In this document: in pieces, positions 1 to 6,583 of the stretch | Layout: each line of letters begins with the position of its first letter | Numbering within the stretch: position 1 is the stretch's first letter | DNA from: JAPUME01 sp027294185 | Lineage (GTDB): Bacteria; Acidobacteriota; Terriglobia; UBA7540; JAPUME01 | Length of the DNA: 64,000 bases | Assembly (NCBI GenBank): GCA_963555835.3 | Contig: CAUVWZ020000002.1 | Location: 1,860,001-1,924,000 of the forward strand | Reading direction: 5' to 3' | Notes under the pieces: model-generated | What the model saw: the letters and a program-made list of their open reading frames with translations, nothing else | Told to the model about the DNA's origin: nothing | Database searches by the model: none | Translations under genes and position numbers: made by a program

Positions 1-632
1 ACGCTCACCCAGACGGGCTCATCGGCCCCGTCGAGCAGGCGCTGCTCGCCGTCGATTTCCACTTCAAGCGAACCTCGCCGCCCATGGGTGGGATTCACCC
101 GCCCAAGCCCTTCGAGCCGCAACTGCAGAGTACGCAGGGGCGGTAGCTCGTAATCGAGCGCCCAGGGGTCATCACGGCACTCAAGAGAAATCACTTCGGC
201 TCCCTCACAGGTCTCCACCTCCACCCGGGCCAGCGGGAAGACGCTCCGCTCCCAGCAATAGAGCGGCGCCAACATCAGGTCCGAGTTGTAGAGTCGGAAG
301 TTCGAATCGTAGCGGTGAACCGAGCGCACCACGCCGCGCAAATCCGTAGGATGTCGAGGGCGGACTTCGAGCACCCGCAGCGCACGGCGGTCAAACAGGC
401 TCAGCTTCTCCACCAGCCGGCAGGCGCACCCGCGTCGCGACACCAGCCACTGCGCGAGACACATGAGCCGCGCCTCGGGACCCTGCACGTAGAAAGACGG
501 CGTAAACCGGCGGTCAATCAGATGGCGGTGTGTCCCGTCCGGCTCAACGAGCCACAGCGTCATTCCCTCGGGCGAGGGATAGAGGTCGAGGATCCATCCT
601 TTTACCCTTACCTTGACCGTTCCGTAAACCAT
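1..632 (-). CDS. B-family DNA polymerase, N-terminal part (cut by window edge)
   Basis: About 210 residues are visible, read on the minus strand from an ATG at 632; the gene continues past base 1. Near the start it reads GWILDLYPSPEGMTLWLV, then FTPSFYVQG (about 41-49), YNSDLMLAPLYCWER (about 115-129) and a PLARVEVE stretch. I recognise this pattern from the N-terminal region of bacterial and archaeal family-B polymerases, in which a small beta domain precedes the exonuclease domain. No catalytic motif lies inside the window, so activity cannot be judged. The start overlaps the upstream 94-aa gene by 25 bp, so translation is probably coupled. Together with the RecA-like gene it looks like a repair or translesion cassette; that role is inference. 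The reading frame is open throughout. Confidence 0.72.
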   Translation of the reverse strand, partial: MVYGTVKVRVKGWILDLYPSPEGMTLWLVEPDGTHRHLIDRRFTPSFYVQGPEARLMCLAQWLVSRRGCACRLVEKLSLFDRRALRVLEVRPRHPTDLRGVVRSVHRYDSNFRLYNSDLMLAPLYCWERSVFPLARVEVETCEGAEVISLECRDDPWALDYELPPLRTLQLRLEGLGRVNPTHGRRGSLEVEIDGEQRLLDGADEPVWVS

Positions 633-892
633 TGGGCATCCAGGCGTACGCCGAGCAGGGCTTCAATCCTTCGCAGGCGGATTTCGTGGTCTAACCCGAT
701 GGTGAGGTTGATTCCATCCATCGCATGGACCGGGGCCTCATAGGTGCAGGCCTGTATGTAGAGGCGCACGCGGTTGAACATCAGCTCCAGATAGGCCCGC
801 TCCTCGCGCCGCAGCGCGCGTCCGAAGACCCGCTCCCAACCCTGAAGCTCCTGCTCGATTACTTCACGAAAAGTGGAGACGGTACGCCCCAT
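608..892 (-). CDS. Conserved hypothetical protein, 94 aa, middle gene of polymerase cassette
   Basis: The start is the ATG at 892, which shares one base with the TGA of the RecA-like gene (TGATG) and has GAGGTG five bases upstream. A TTG three bases earlier is less likely. The product is a soluble, charged, probably helical protein beginning MGRTVSTFREVIEQEL, with no transmembrane segment, Cys pair or recognisable catalytic motif. Its stop lies 25 bp inside the polymerase gene. I do not recognise the family. The tight coupling on both sides suggests it acts with the RecA-like protein and the polymerase, for example as an adaptor, but that is inference only. Confidence 0.75.
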   Translation of the reverse strand: MGRTVSTFREVIEQELQGWERVFGRALRREERAYLELMFNRVRLYIQACTYEAPVHAMDGINLTIGLDHEIRLRRIEALLGVRLDAQWFTERSR

Positions 893-1527
893 CAAGCACC
901 TCGGTTATTCGCGTCCACTTCCAAGCGGGACGGGGCGCGCTCGCAGGCAAGCTCGGGCCTGCCCTTTGCACCGGACCGGAACGTCCAGACCTCGTTTGCC
1001 TCCCGCTTCAGTTGAGGAAAGAAGCGCCGCCTTCCCTCCGGCACCAGAAACGCCCGCGCATCAGAGAAGACCGCTACCGAAAGCGGCAACTCCGCCAATC
1101 GCCTCAGGTTCCTCAAGGCCTGCTCGAAAGCGACGCGCGCGTCCCAGTCGCGCACGTCCTCGTCAAAGTAGAGGTCCGGCAGCGCCGTGACCATCAGAAC
1201 CCGCGCCGGAAAATCCTCGAGGAAGCGCGGCACTCGGGCCGTCAATTCCGTCAACTGGAAACAGGTGAAGGCTCGCGCAATCTGAATCCGCCGGCTGAAT
1301 TGCTCGAACGGCAGGCCGCGCTCGCGGGCGAAGCGGGCGATGCGGCGCGGATTGGCGCAGTTGGCACCGTCCAGAAACAGTACACGCTCGCCCCGCATGA
1401 GCAGCCGGGGCAGAAAGTAGTGGCTCAGGCGGCCCGCCTCGCCCGTGCCGTGCACCACCACCAGTCCCCGTGCAGGCAGCCGCCAGGGTTTCCCTGCAAC
1501 CGGAGACAAAGCCGCAACCGCCGCCAT
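892..1527 (-). CDS. RecA-like fold protein with degenerate P-loop, 211 aa
   Basis: The ATG at 1527 is chosen because GGAGGG lies eight bases upstream; a longer reading to 1737 has no such signal. Residues about 22-36 read LVVVHGTGEAGRLSH, placed where RecA/RadB-type ATPases have Walker A, but the usual GKT/S is replaced by AGR, so ATP hydrolysis is doubtful. It is followed by a beta strand with VLFLDGAN and an alternating alpha/beta pattern (RAFTCFQL, VLMVTALPDLYFDED) like the RecA-like proteins seen next to some archaeal and bacterial repair polymerases. It is the first gene of a three-gene overlapping operon ending in a B-family polymerase. By analogy with ImuA in ImuA-ImuB-DnaE2 cassettes it may recruit the polymerase; this is inference. 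Confidence 0.7.
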   Translation of the reverse strand: MAAVAALSPVAGKPWRLPARGLVVVHGTGEAGRLSHYFLPRLLMRGERVLFLDGANCANPRRIARFARERGLPFEQFSRRIQIARAFTCFQLTELTARVPRFLEDFPARVLMVTALPDLYFDEDVRDWDARVAFEQALRNLRRLAELPLSVAVFSDARAFLVPEGRRRFFPQLKREANEVWTFRSGAKGRPELACERAPSRLEVDANNRGA

Positions 1528-1575
1528 TCGAAGCCCTCCAATTGTCCCTGTGAGTTCGTTCCTCCGCCGATACCC

Positions 1576-1604
1576 AGCATAGGCGAACAAAAGACGAATG
1601 TCAA
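1576..1604 (-). promoter_or_regulatory. Sigma-70-type promoter of the polymerase cassette
   Basis: On the minus strand a perfect TTGACA (1604-1599) is followed by a 17-bp spacer and TATGCT (1581-1576). The start codon of the RecA-like gene is at 1527. The spacer holds ATTC-N7-GTTC, one base from the GTTC-N7-GTTC LexA box known in alphaproteobacteria. Whether LexA of this organism uses such a site is unknown. Confidence 0.65.
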
Positions 1605-1715
1605 GGGCGACCTGCAAGGCCTGTTTTCCGACAAGCAGGCCTGACCAGGGATGCCCCTGTCCCCAATTACTGGTCGCATCCGGCCAGATACCCGCGCACA
1701 AATCTGCGAATGTAG

Positions 1716-1724
1716 TGCTACAAT
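1716..1724 (+). promoter_or_regulatory. Extended -10 promoter element for the glycine-zipper protein gene
   Basis: TGCTACAAT (TGn plus TACAAT) lies about 90 bp upstream of the ATG at 1815. No good -35 hexamer is present at the usual distance, as expected for an extended -10 promoter. It is divergent from the polymerase-cassette promoter. Confidence 0.45.
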
Positions 1725-1814
1725 CCCGGGAACGCATTTCGGTTTCGGGGACTGGCCGAGATCATTCATTGTCTCTGGTTTCCTGCCGAAGGAAACAGGA
1801 GAGGAGGATCCGAT

Positions 1815-2819
1815 ATGCCCCTAAGATTCGCTTCCCGAACTATCCTGTTTACTATCATTACTTTAGCGGCCCTTATCTCACAAGCTTTCGTCCTAAACCT
1901 CGTGGCCGCCACCCCCCCTAGAGACCTGGGTCTGCCATCGGGAACCGAGGTCGAGGTTCGCCTGATGGACGAGCTCACCACGGAAAACGCCGAACCGGGC
2001 GACACCTTTACGGCGACGCTGATGCGGTCCGTCGTGGTCAACGGCCGCAGAGTCGTGGCGCGCGATACGACCGTGCAGGGCCGCGTAGTGGAAGCCGTGA
2101 GCTCGGGCCGCCTGAAGCGTCCGGCTTCAATCACCCTGGAGCTGACCCACGCCGGGCAGCGGACGCTGGTGACAGAACCCCTCACACTCGACGGCAAGTC
2201 CCACAAGGGACGCAACGTAGCCCTGATTGGCGGCGGAGCCGGAGCAGGCGCAATCTTGGGCGGAGTGGCCGGGGGCAAGAAGGGCTCGATAATCGGCGGT
2301 CTCATCGGCGCGGGTGCCGGAACCGCAACCGCCTACATGACGGGGAAAAACGAGCTGGTCCTGCCCGTCGAGATGGCGCTTACATTCGTAGCCGGCGGAG
2401 CGGCCACTGCGGCGGCTCCCCCGCAAGAACCCGAACCCTCCTACGAGGCCCCAACGACGAGGACCAGGACAAGAAGAGGGCGCGCAAGCTCGACTCGCGG
2501 GCGTTCGCCCCGAGGCTCGGTCGAGGTCATATTCTCCGAGCAGGACGGGGAGATCATCGAGGAATACGTCAGCGAGCACGGGACGGGTCTCCCACCCGGA
2601 TTGGCCAGGAAAGACCGCCTGCCGCCCGGTCTCGAAAGGCAGCTTCGCCGCAACGGCCGGCTTCCCCCGGGATTACAGAAGCGGCTATCGCCCTTCCCGC
2701 ACGCATTGGAAGCTAAACTGGGACGCCTGCCGCGAGGCCATCGCCGTGTGTTCCTGGGCAAACGGGCGTTGATCTTGACCGCCGCCAATGTAATCATGGA
2801 TATCTTCCACGTCCGCTAG
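1815..2819 (+). CDS. Secreted glycine-zipper protein with C-terminal LPPGL-repeat domain
   Basis: The 334-aa product starts at an ATG with a strong AGGAGAGGAGG just upstream and has an N-terminal signal peptide (hydrophobic 8-32). A beta-rich region follows (about 40-130: EVEVRLMDELTTE, TFTATL), then a glycine-zipper stretch with two GxxxG-rich hairpins (about 138-175), as in outer-membrane-associated 2TM glycine-zipper proteins. A basic Thr/Arg linker leads to a C-terminal domain with three LPPGL motifs and a hydrophobic end (ALILTAANVIMDIF). The same C-terminal domain occurs in the lipoprotein at 53336-53767. I infer a periplasmic or outer-membrane location; the function is unknown. The gene is followed by pyrE but is probably not functionally linked to it. 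Confidence 0.8.
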   Translation: MPLRFASRTILFTIITLAALISQAFVLNLVAATPPRDLGLPSGTEVEVRLMDELTTENAEPGDTFTATLMRSVVVNGRRVVARDTTVQGRVVEAVSSGRLKRPASITLELTHAGQRTLVTEPLTLDGKSHKGRNVALIGGGAGAGAILGGVAGGKKGSIIGGLIGAGAGTATAYMTGKNELVLPVEMALTFVAGGAATAAAPPQEPEPSYEAPTTRTRTRRGRASSTRGRSPRGSVEVIFSEQDGEIIEEYVSEHGTGLPPGLARKDRLPPGLERQLRRNGRLPPGLQKRLSPFPHALEAKLGRLPRGHRRVFLGKRALILTAANVIMDIFHVR

Positions 2820-2897
2820 GCCCGTTTGCTATGGAATGAACCGGCTGTTGCACGCTGAGTTCTGAATCGGGCCTGGGGAAAGGGGGGAATCCACACG

Positions 2898-3476
2898 TTG
2901 CCTGACTCTGCACAGAACTCTCTTGTCACCACTGATGAGAAGAAGCGGCTCTGCCGGTTCTATTGGGAACGAAAGGCCATCGAGGAAGGCGATTTCTTAC
3001 TGGCCTCCGGCAAGCGGAGCCACTACTACGTCGACAGCCGCCTGGTCACCACCCATCCCCCCGCCTTGAAGTTGATTGGAGAGGTGATCTCGCGGGGCAT
3101 CGCCGCTGTCCCACATGACGGGCCTCGGCGACTCCTGGCCCCGGTCTTGAGTGGGGTTCCGGTCGTGGTGGCTGTGGGGTTGGCGAGCGGGTTGGACGTG
3201 GTTTTCGACCGCGGGCAGAGGAAGGAACACGGCCAGGGCAAACGTTTCGAGGGAGTCTTTCAAAAGGGCGACCAACTGGTCCTTGTCGATGACCTGATCA
3301 CCGCCGGCTCGACGCTCGGCTCAACCATTCAGGCCGTGCGTGACGCAGGTGCCGAAACGATTGCAGCCTTCGTCGTTGTGGACCGTTTGGAGGGGGGCCG
3401 CCAAAGGCTCGAGTCGCTGGGAGTCACCCTCACTTCGCTTCTCACCATCGAAGACCTCTTCGGAAACAAGCCCTAG
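2898..3476 (+). CDS. pyrE: Orotate phosphoribosyltransferase
   Basis: PyrE converts orotate and PRPP to OMP, the fifth step of UMP synthesis. The 192-aa product has the PRPP-binding motif VLVDDLITAGST (about 128-139) and the flexible catalytic loop FDRGQRKEHGQG (about 103-114), both diagnostic of this family, and normal length. The start is a TTG at 2898 with AGGGGGGAA about ten bases upstream; no better ATG exists in frame before conserved sequence. It stands apart from pyrB, pyrC and pyrF at 59-62 kb. pyrD and carAB are not in the window. Confidence 0.93.
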   Translation: MPDSAQNSLVTTDEKKRLCRFYWERKAIEEGDFLLASGKRSHYYVDSRLVTTHPPALKLIGEVISRGIAAVPHDGPRRLLAPVLSGVPVVVAVGLASGLDVVFDRGQRKEHGQGKRFEGVFQKGDQLVLVDDLITAGSTLGSTIQAVRDAGAETIAAFVVVDRLEGGRQRLESLGVTLTSLLTIEDLFGNKP

Positions 3477-3567
3477 TGGGCCATGCTCACTCCCGCACCC
3501 ATCAGGCCTGAGCGCGTGGATTGCTCTCGGGATAGGCGAGAAAAATGCGGGTGCCGGGATATTTTCC

Positions 3568-3595
3568 TTGACAGACACAAACGGGGGGCTATATA
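3568..3595 (+). promoter_or_regulatory. Strong sigma-70 promoter of the candidate small RNA
   Basis: A perfect TTGACA (3568-3573) is followed by a 16-bp spacer and TATATA (3590-3595). Transcription should begin near 3602. No credible open reading frame with a ribosome-binding site follows, and a strong terminator lies about 85 bp downstream. Confidence 0.75.
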
Positions 3596-3601
3596 AGGGG
3601 G

Positions 3602-3708
3602 TCAGCTAGTGAAGTGGCCCAACATATGGGCTCTTGCTAGTCGGGCACTTACAAGGCCCATTAGGTTTCCTCCTTTCCTTTATACCCCGCTTCGGCGGGG
3701 TTTTTTTT
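3602..3708 (+). ncRNA. Candidate small RNA (about 105 nt) with anti-Shine-Dalgarno segment
   Basis: The segment lies between a near-consensus promoter and a strong intrinsic terminator in a gene-free region. It can fold into a long imperfect hairpin at 3606-3640 (CTAG base, CCCA/TGGG top), a small hairpin GGGC/GCCC at 3643-3659, a pyrimidine-rich single strand with TTTCCTCCTTTCC (3666-3678), and the terminator stem. CCTCCTTTC matches the anti-Shine-Dalgarno tail of 16S rRNA, so the RNA could pair with ribosome-binding sites, as CU-rich riboregulators do. I do not recognise it as 6S, SRP RNA, tmRNA or RNase P. No family search was possible. Confidence 0.55.
3685..3708 (+). terminator. Rho-independent terminator of the small RNA
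   Basis: A six-base-pair GC stem, CCCCGC-TTCG-GCGGGG (3685-3700) with a stable UUCG tetraloop, is followed directly by eight T residues. The tract lies only on the plus strand, so it ends rightward transcription. Confidence 0.9.
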
Positions 3709-3780
3709 GGCATCCGTACCGATGCGAACAAAATCAAGCCGGTAGTATCACCAGGACCCGGCGACGCGGTCCGTATTCAC

Positions 3781-4317
3781 CTACGAATCGGAAGGGCCGA
3801 AAAGTTGCCGAGGTCGGCAATTGAGCCGCCGCGCGTAGCTTCGACCCAGCCTCCCGGCGAGTTGGTGATTGAAGGCAGCGGCCAAAAAATTATAGGCCCC
3901 CCGGGATTGCTCGATATTCTCCCCCAAGTCCTCCAGTTGCTCCCGCACAGTTTGAAAGTTGGAGTTTGACTGAAGCCCCCCTACGGCCTCCGCCACCCTG
4001 ACGAGGGCGTCGATGGCCTCCCTAAGAATTCGATCGGCGTCGGCCTTCCCCTCAACCGTTTCGGCATTCCCAAAATCGGCCCGGGCATGGAGAACCGCCT
4101 GCAGAGTCTTCTCACCCGACCCCACATAGCTTCGGCAGGTCTCCACCAGCTTGGGCAGTTGGTTGTTCCTCTCCCGGAGATACGAATCGAGGGTCACCCA
4201 GGTCCGGTCCGTCTCGTTTCGCAAACCGACCAGCCGCCGACGAAAGGAGCGAATATAGAGGCCGACAGCTACAATGAGTACGGCCGTAACACCTGCGGCG
4301 AGCAAACCCATGTCCAT
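3781..4317 (-). CDS. LemA family protein
   Basis: The 178-aa product has an N-terminal membrane anchor (residues 3-23) and a cytoplasmic helical bundle with the LemA signature: W..LDSYLRERNNQLPKLVETCRSYVGSGE, an HARADF segment and a later LQ.NSNFQ.V.EQL motif. LemA proteins are small membrane-anchored helical proteins of uncertain role, often near metalloproteases. Here no such partner is adjacent. The start ATG at 4317 has GGGAGAG about eight bases upstream. The gene is convergent with the small RNA. Confidence 0.8.
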   Translation of the reverse strand: MDMGLLAAGVTAVLIVAVGLYIRSFRRRLVGLRNETDRTWVTLDSYLRERNNQLPKLVETCRSYVGSGEKTLQAVLHARADFGNAETVEGKADADRILREAIDALVRVAEAVGGLQSNSNFQTVREQLEDLGENIEQSRGAYNFLAAAFNHQLAGRLGRSYARRLNCRPRQLFGPSDS

Positions 4318-4471
4318 CTAAGACACTCTCCCGATTTCTTCAGAATCCCCTTCCCGTGGTCTCATCCGGGAGCCTATCGTTTTTCCATCGTAGGTCCGCC
4401 CGTTTCTCCTCCCTCCGAAATGCCTCCGTGAAATCACATCTCCTCCCTTGGGTAGCATCCTGATAACATTT

Positions 4472-4509
4472 GCGCGCCGAGACCGGGGCTAATCTTGGCC
4501 CCGCGCGCG
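4472..4509. repeat. GC-rich inverted repeat in the intergenic region
   Basis: GCGCGC and CGGGGC on the left pair with GCCCCG and CGCGCG on the right around a short loop, giving a strong hairpin without a T tract. It lies between divergent lemA (minus) and the membrane protein gene (plus), about 100 bp before the latter's start. Its role is not clear. The rest of 4318-4610 shows nothing else that I can support. Confidence 0.4.
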
Positions 4510-4610
4510 GTGGGAGTCAAGAGCAGTTCCCGGCTCCCCATGGTGAGAGGCCCTTTGGCCCTGCTTCGGTTTGGAGATCGAGTATTGGATGGGATATTCT
4601 ATGGATACCT

Positions 4611-5153
4611 ATGGATACAACACCAGGCGGCTCGGGGTCTTGGCTTCACATCCTATTTGCGGTTCTGCTGGGCATCTGGCTGGCCGGAACTCTATTGGAA
4701 TGGTTCATTGCCACGCAAAACTTCCGCACTGTGGACCGCGTTCTCTCCCAAGGAAGTCAACAGCTTGAGGAGCAGAGCCAGCCTCTTAGCCGTGACCGGC
4801 TGCGGGTCCTGTTCCGCCACCTGGCCTCGGAGCTGAACCGATACTACTTTGCAGCCTGGGGATGGGCCCAGTTGGTGCTGGCGGCGGCGCTCCTGGCAAT
4901 GCTGGCCAGGTTGAGGATCACGGACTCGGTTTCCTGGCTGCTGGTGGGAGGGATGCTGGCGCTGGTAGTGGGGCTCCACTTTATCGTGACGCCGCGGCTT
5001 GTCGAGCTCGGACGCAGCATCGATTTCATCCCCCGTGATCCGGTCCCGCCCGAGATGGGCCGCTTCTGGAAGCTGCACGCGGCGTTTACCGGTCTCGACG
5101 CTGTGAAGCTGATCGGGGGCATTGTGTTACTGGTTCGCTGGATCAGAAAATAA
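4611..5153 (+). CDS. Predicted four-helix membrane protein, 180 aa
   Basis: ATG 4611 is chosen because the first membrane helix follows soon after; the upstream in-frame stretch overlaps a GC-rich hairpin and looks non-coding. Helices are predicted at about 11-33, 80-100, 105-126 and 158-178, with a charged loop at 38-75 (TVDRVLSQGSQQLEE). A four-helix layout of this kind with a Pro-rich loop before the last helix recalls DUF4149/TMEM205-like proteins, but I do not recognise firm motifs. The ribosome-binding site is weak. Function unknown. Confidence 0.6.
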   Translation: MDTTPGGSGSWLHILFAVLLGIWLAGTLLEWFIATQNFRTVDRVLSQGSQQLEEQSQPLSRDRLRVLFRHLASELNRYYFAAWGWAQLVLAAALLAMLARLRITDSVSWLLVGGMLALVVGLHFIVTPRLVELGRSIDFIPRDPVPPEMGRFWKLHAAFTGLDAVKLIGGIVLLVRWIRK

Positions 5154-5190
5154 GGCTCTCAACCCTTCGCCTCCGAATAAAATTCCCGTA

Positions 5191-5220
5191 TTTCCCCCCG
5201 GGGGAAACCTGTGCGATAAT
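5191..5220 (+). promoter_or_regulatory. Extended -10 promoter with overlapping palindrome
   Basis: A perfect palindrome, TTTCCCCC-C-GGGGGAAA (5191-5207), sits where a -35 box would be. It is followed by TGCGATAAT (5212-5220), an extended -10 element. The downstream gene starts at 5275. The layout is that of a repressor or activator site covering the promoter. No T tract follows, so it is not a terminator for the gene ending at 5153. Confidence 0.45.
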
Positions 5221-5274
5221 CAGCCAACAGTATACATAGACTCAATTGATCCAGCGTCTAAGTGGGGGTTGGTG

Positions 5275-6090
5275 ATGAAACACCTTGTGATTCTTATTTT
5301 AGGGCTTCTGCTTTTCGGCCTGCCCGAGACCGGGAACGGACAATCGCTCGGAGACCTCGCCCGCAAGGAACGCGCCCGGAAAGCGAAGCAAAGCCAGACC
5401 GGCACCGTCGTTACCAATGATTCGGTTAAGAAGCCAGGCGAGGCGCTGAAACCCATCTTCGATACATCGCGCAAGGACGACCTCGATTATCTTTTGAGCC
5501 GGCTCGACGACCCAAACCCTGCCCCACAGGTCTACCTGGCCCTCGTACCCCTCAAAGACCAGGCTGAAGAGCGCCTGGTGGCTCTCCTGGGGGACCCTGC
5601 GGGACGGAAACGTATCTCACCGGCGGCAGCGCTGATCATCATGGGAGACACCAGAGGCCTGGGAGCCATGGCGGAACTCCTGCCGACCACCGAAGAGTTG
5701 GGCCGAAAGGTGCAATTCAACGCAGGAGGTCAAAGCGAATCCGGCGAGGAATTTCAGAATGCGCTCCAGCGAACCTTCGAGTCGACGCAAGCGATAAATC
5801 TGGCCAACTTCGGAATCTGGCGATTTGTGAATGGCGCGGGACTAACGCCCGAAGCCCTGGTGAAAAGGCTGGCAGGTTCTGCGATAGATCTGACCAAGTC
5901 ACCTGACCGCGGCCAGCGAGTCTATACCGCCGCCCTGAGACACTCCGATTCGAATGTGCGTCGGGCTGCAATTACCCTGGTCGCCGCCATGGCAGAGGGA
6001 AACGACTTCGGCTATGACCCGGACTCGATGGGAAGCAGGAATGAGGTACCCATCCAGGATATTGTGAGCTTTATCGCTACCCGGCGGTAG
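5275..6090 (+). CDS. Secreted HEAT-like protein with SLGDLAR N-terminal motif, 271 aa
   Basis: ATG 5275 begins a clear signal peptide (MKHLVILILGLLLFG, cleavage near GNGQ) and has a GGGGG ribosome-binding site; longer readings lack one. The mature protein opens with SLGDLARKERARKAKQ and a VTNDSV segment, a module I associate with many secreted acidobacterial proteins. The remainder is helical with repeated LxxRLxD.NP and ALIIMGDTRG segments, suggestive of HEAT repeats. No catalytic residues are evident. I infer a periplasmic scaffold or binding protein; the function is not known. Confidence 0.75.
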   Translation: MKHLVILILGLLLFGLPETGNGQSLGDLARKERARKAKQSQTGTVVTNDSVKKPGEALKPIFDTSRKDDLDYLLSRLDDPNPAPQVYLALVPLKDQAEERLVALLGDPAGRKRISPAAALIIMGDTRGLGAMAELLPTTEELGRKVQFNAGGQSESGEEFQNALQRTFESTQAINLANFGIWRFVNGAGLTPEALVKRLAGSAIDLTKSPDRGQRVYTAALRHSDSNVRRAAITLVAAMAEGNDFGYDPDSMGSRNEVPIQDIVSFIATRR

Positions 6091-6171
6091 CACACCACGC
6101 GCTTCCCTTACTCAGGGGACTGCGGCAGACAAGCCGGCACACGCCCCTGAACTCATTTTCGGATTCTACGC

Positions 6172-6390
6172 TTAGGTCTTGACCCGCTCCTGAACCTGCG
6201 CCAGGACCTTGCTCTCGGCGGTTTCCCGCGAGGGGTCCGAGGCTTCCGCGATGCGCGCGCCCGCACCGGGCAGATCAATTTCCGCCTTGCAATGATAGGT
6301 TCGACCGAGCTTGTAGGAAGATATCCGGATCGGTCTGCCGTTGATCTGTTCGACCCGGCTGGTCATCTCTTCAGGTCGGAACTCCGCCAT
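6172..6390 (-). CDS. Small hypothetical protein, 72 aa
   Basis: The ATG at 6390 has GGGGGA six bases upstream. The product is a small soluble alpha/beta protein (INGRPIRISSYKLGRTYHCKAEIDLPGAGARIAEA) with no signal peptide and no cysteine pair. The codon use and ribosome-binding site support it as real. It is monocistronic with its own promoter-like element upstream. I do not recognise the family. Confidence 0.65.
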   Translation of the reverse strand: MAEFRPEEMTSRVEQINGRPIRISSYKLGRTYHCKAEIDLPGAGARIAEASDPSRETAESKVLAQVQERVKT

Positions 6391-6429
6391 GTGATTCCCC
6401 CTTCGAGAGTCTTGTTATTGATTTCCACG

Positions 6430-6462
6430 AAGATAGCACAGAAAGGGCGCTTCTGGCCCTTT
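6430..6462 (-). promoter_or_regulatory. Extended -10 element with upstream inverted repeat
   Basis: On the minus strand TGCTATCTT (extended -10; TATCTT at 6435-6430) precedes the 72-aa gene. Just upstream, AAAGGGC and GCCCTTT (6442-6462) form a seven-base inverted repeat at the -35 position. The repeat may be an operator, or simply a hairpin. Confidence 0.35.
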
Positions 6463-6583
6463 CAACAGATATCCGATCAGCGAGTTTACCGATTCGGGCA
6501 CACGTCCCGGAGCCTGGCCCGGCCAGCCAACCCGTCGGGCGTCCGACAGGAACCCTATCGTTGAAGCGCGGGAGGTGTGCCGG

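Noticed and set aside
296..312. TTCGAATC resembling a tRNA T-loop
   Set aside because: There are no acceptor, D or anticodon stems around it, and it lies in the coding frame of the polymerase gene.
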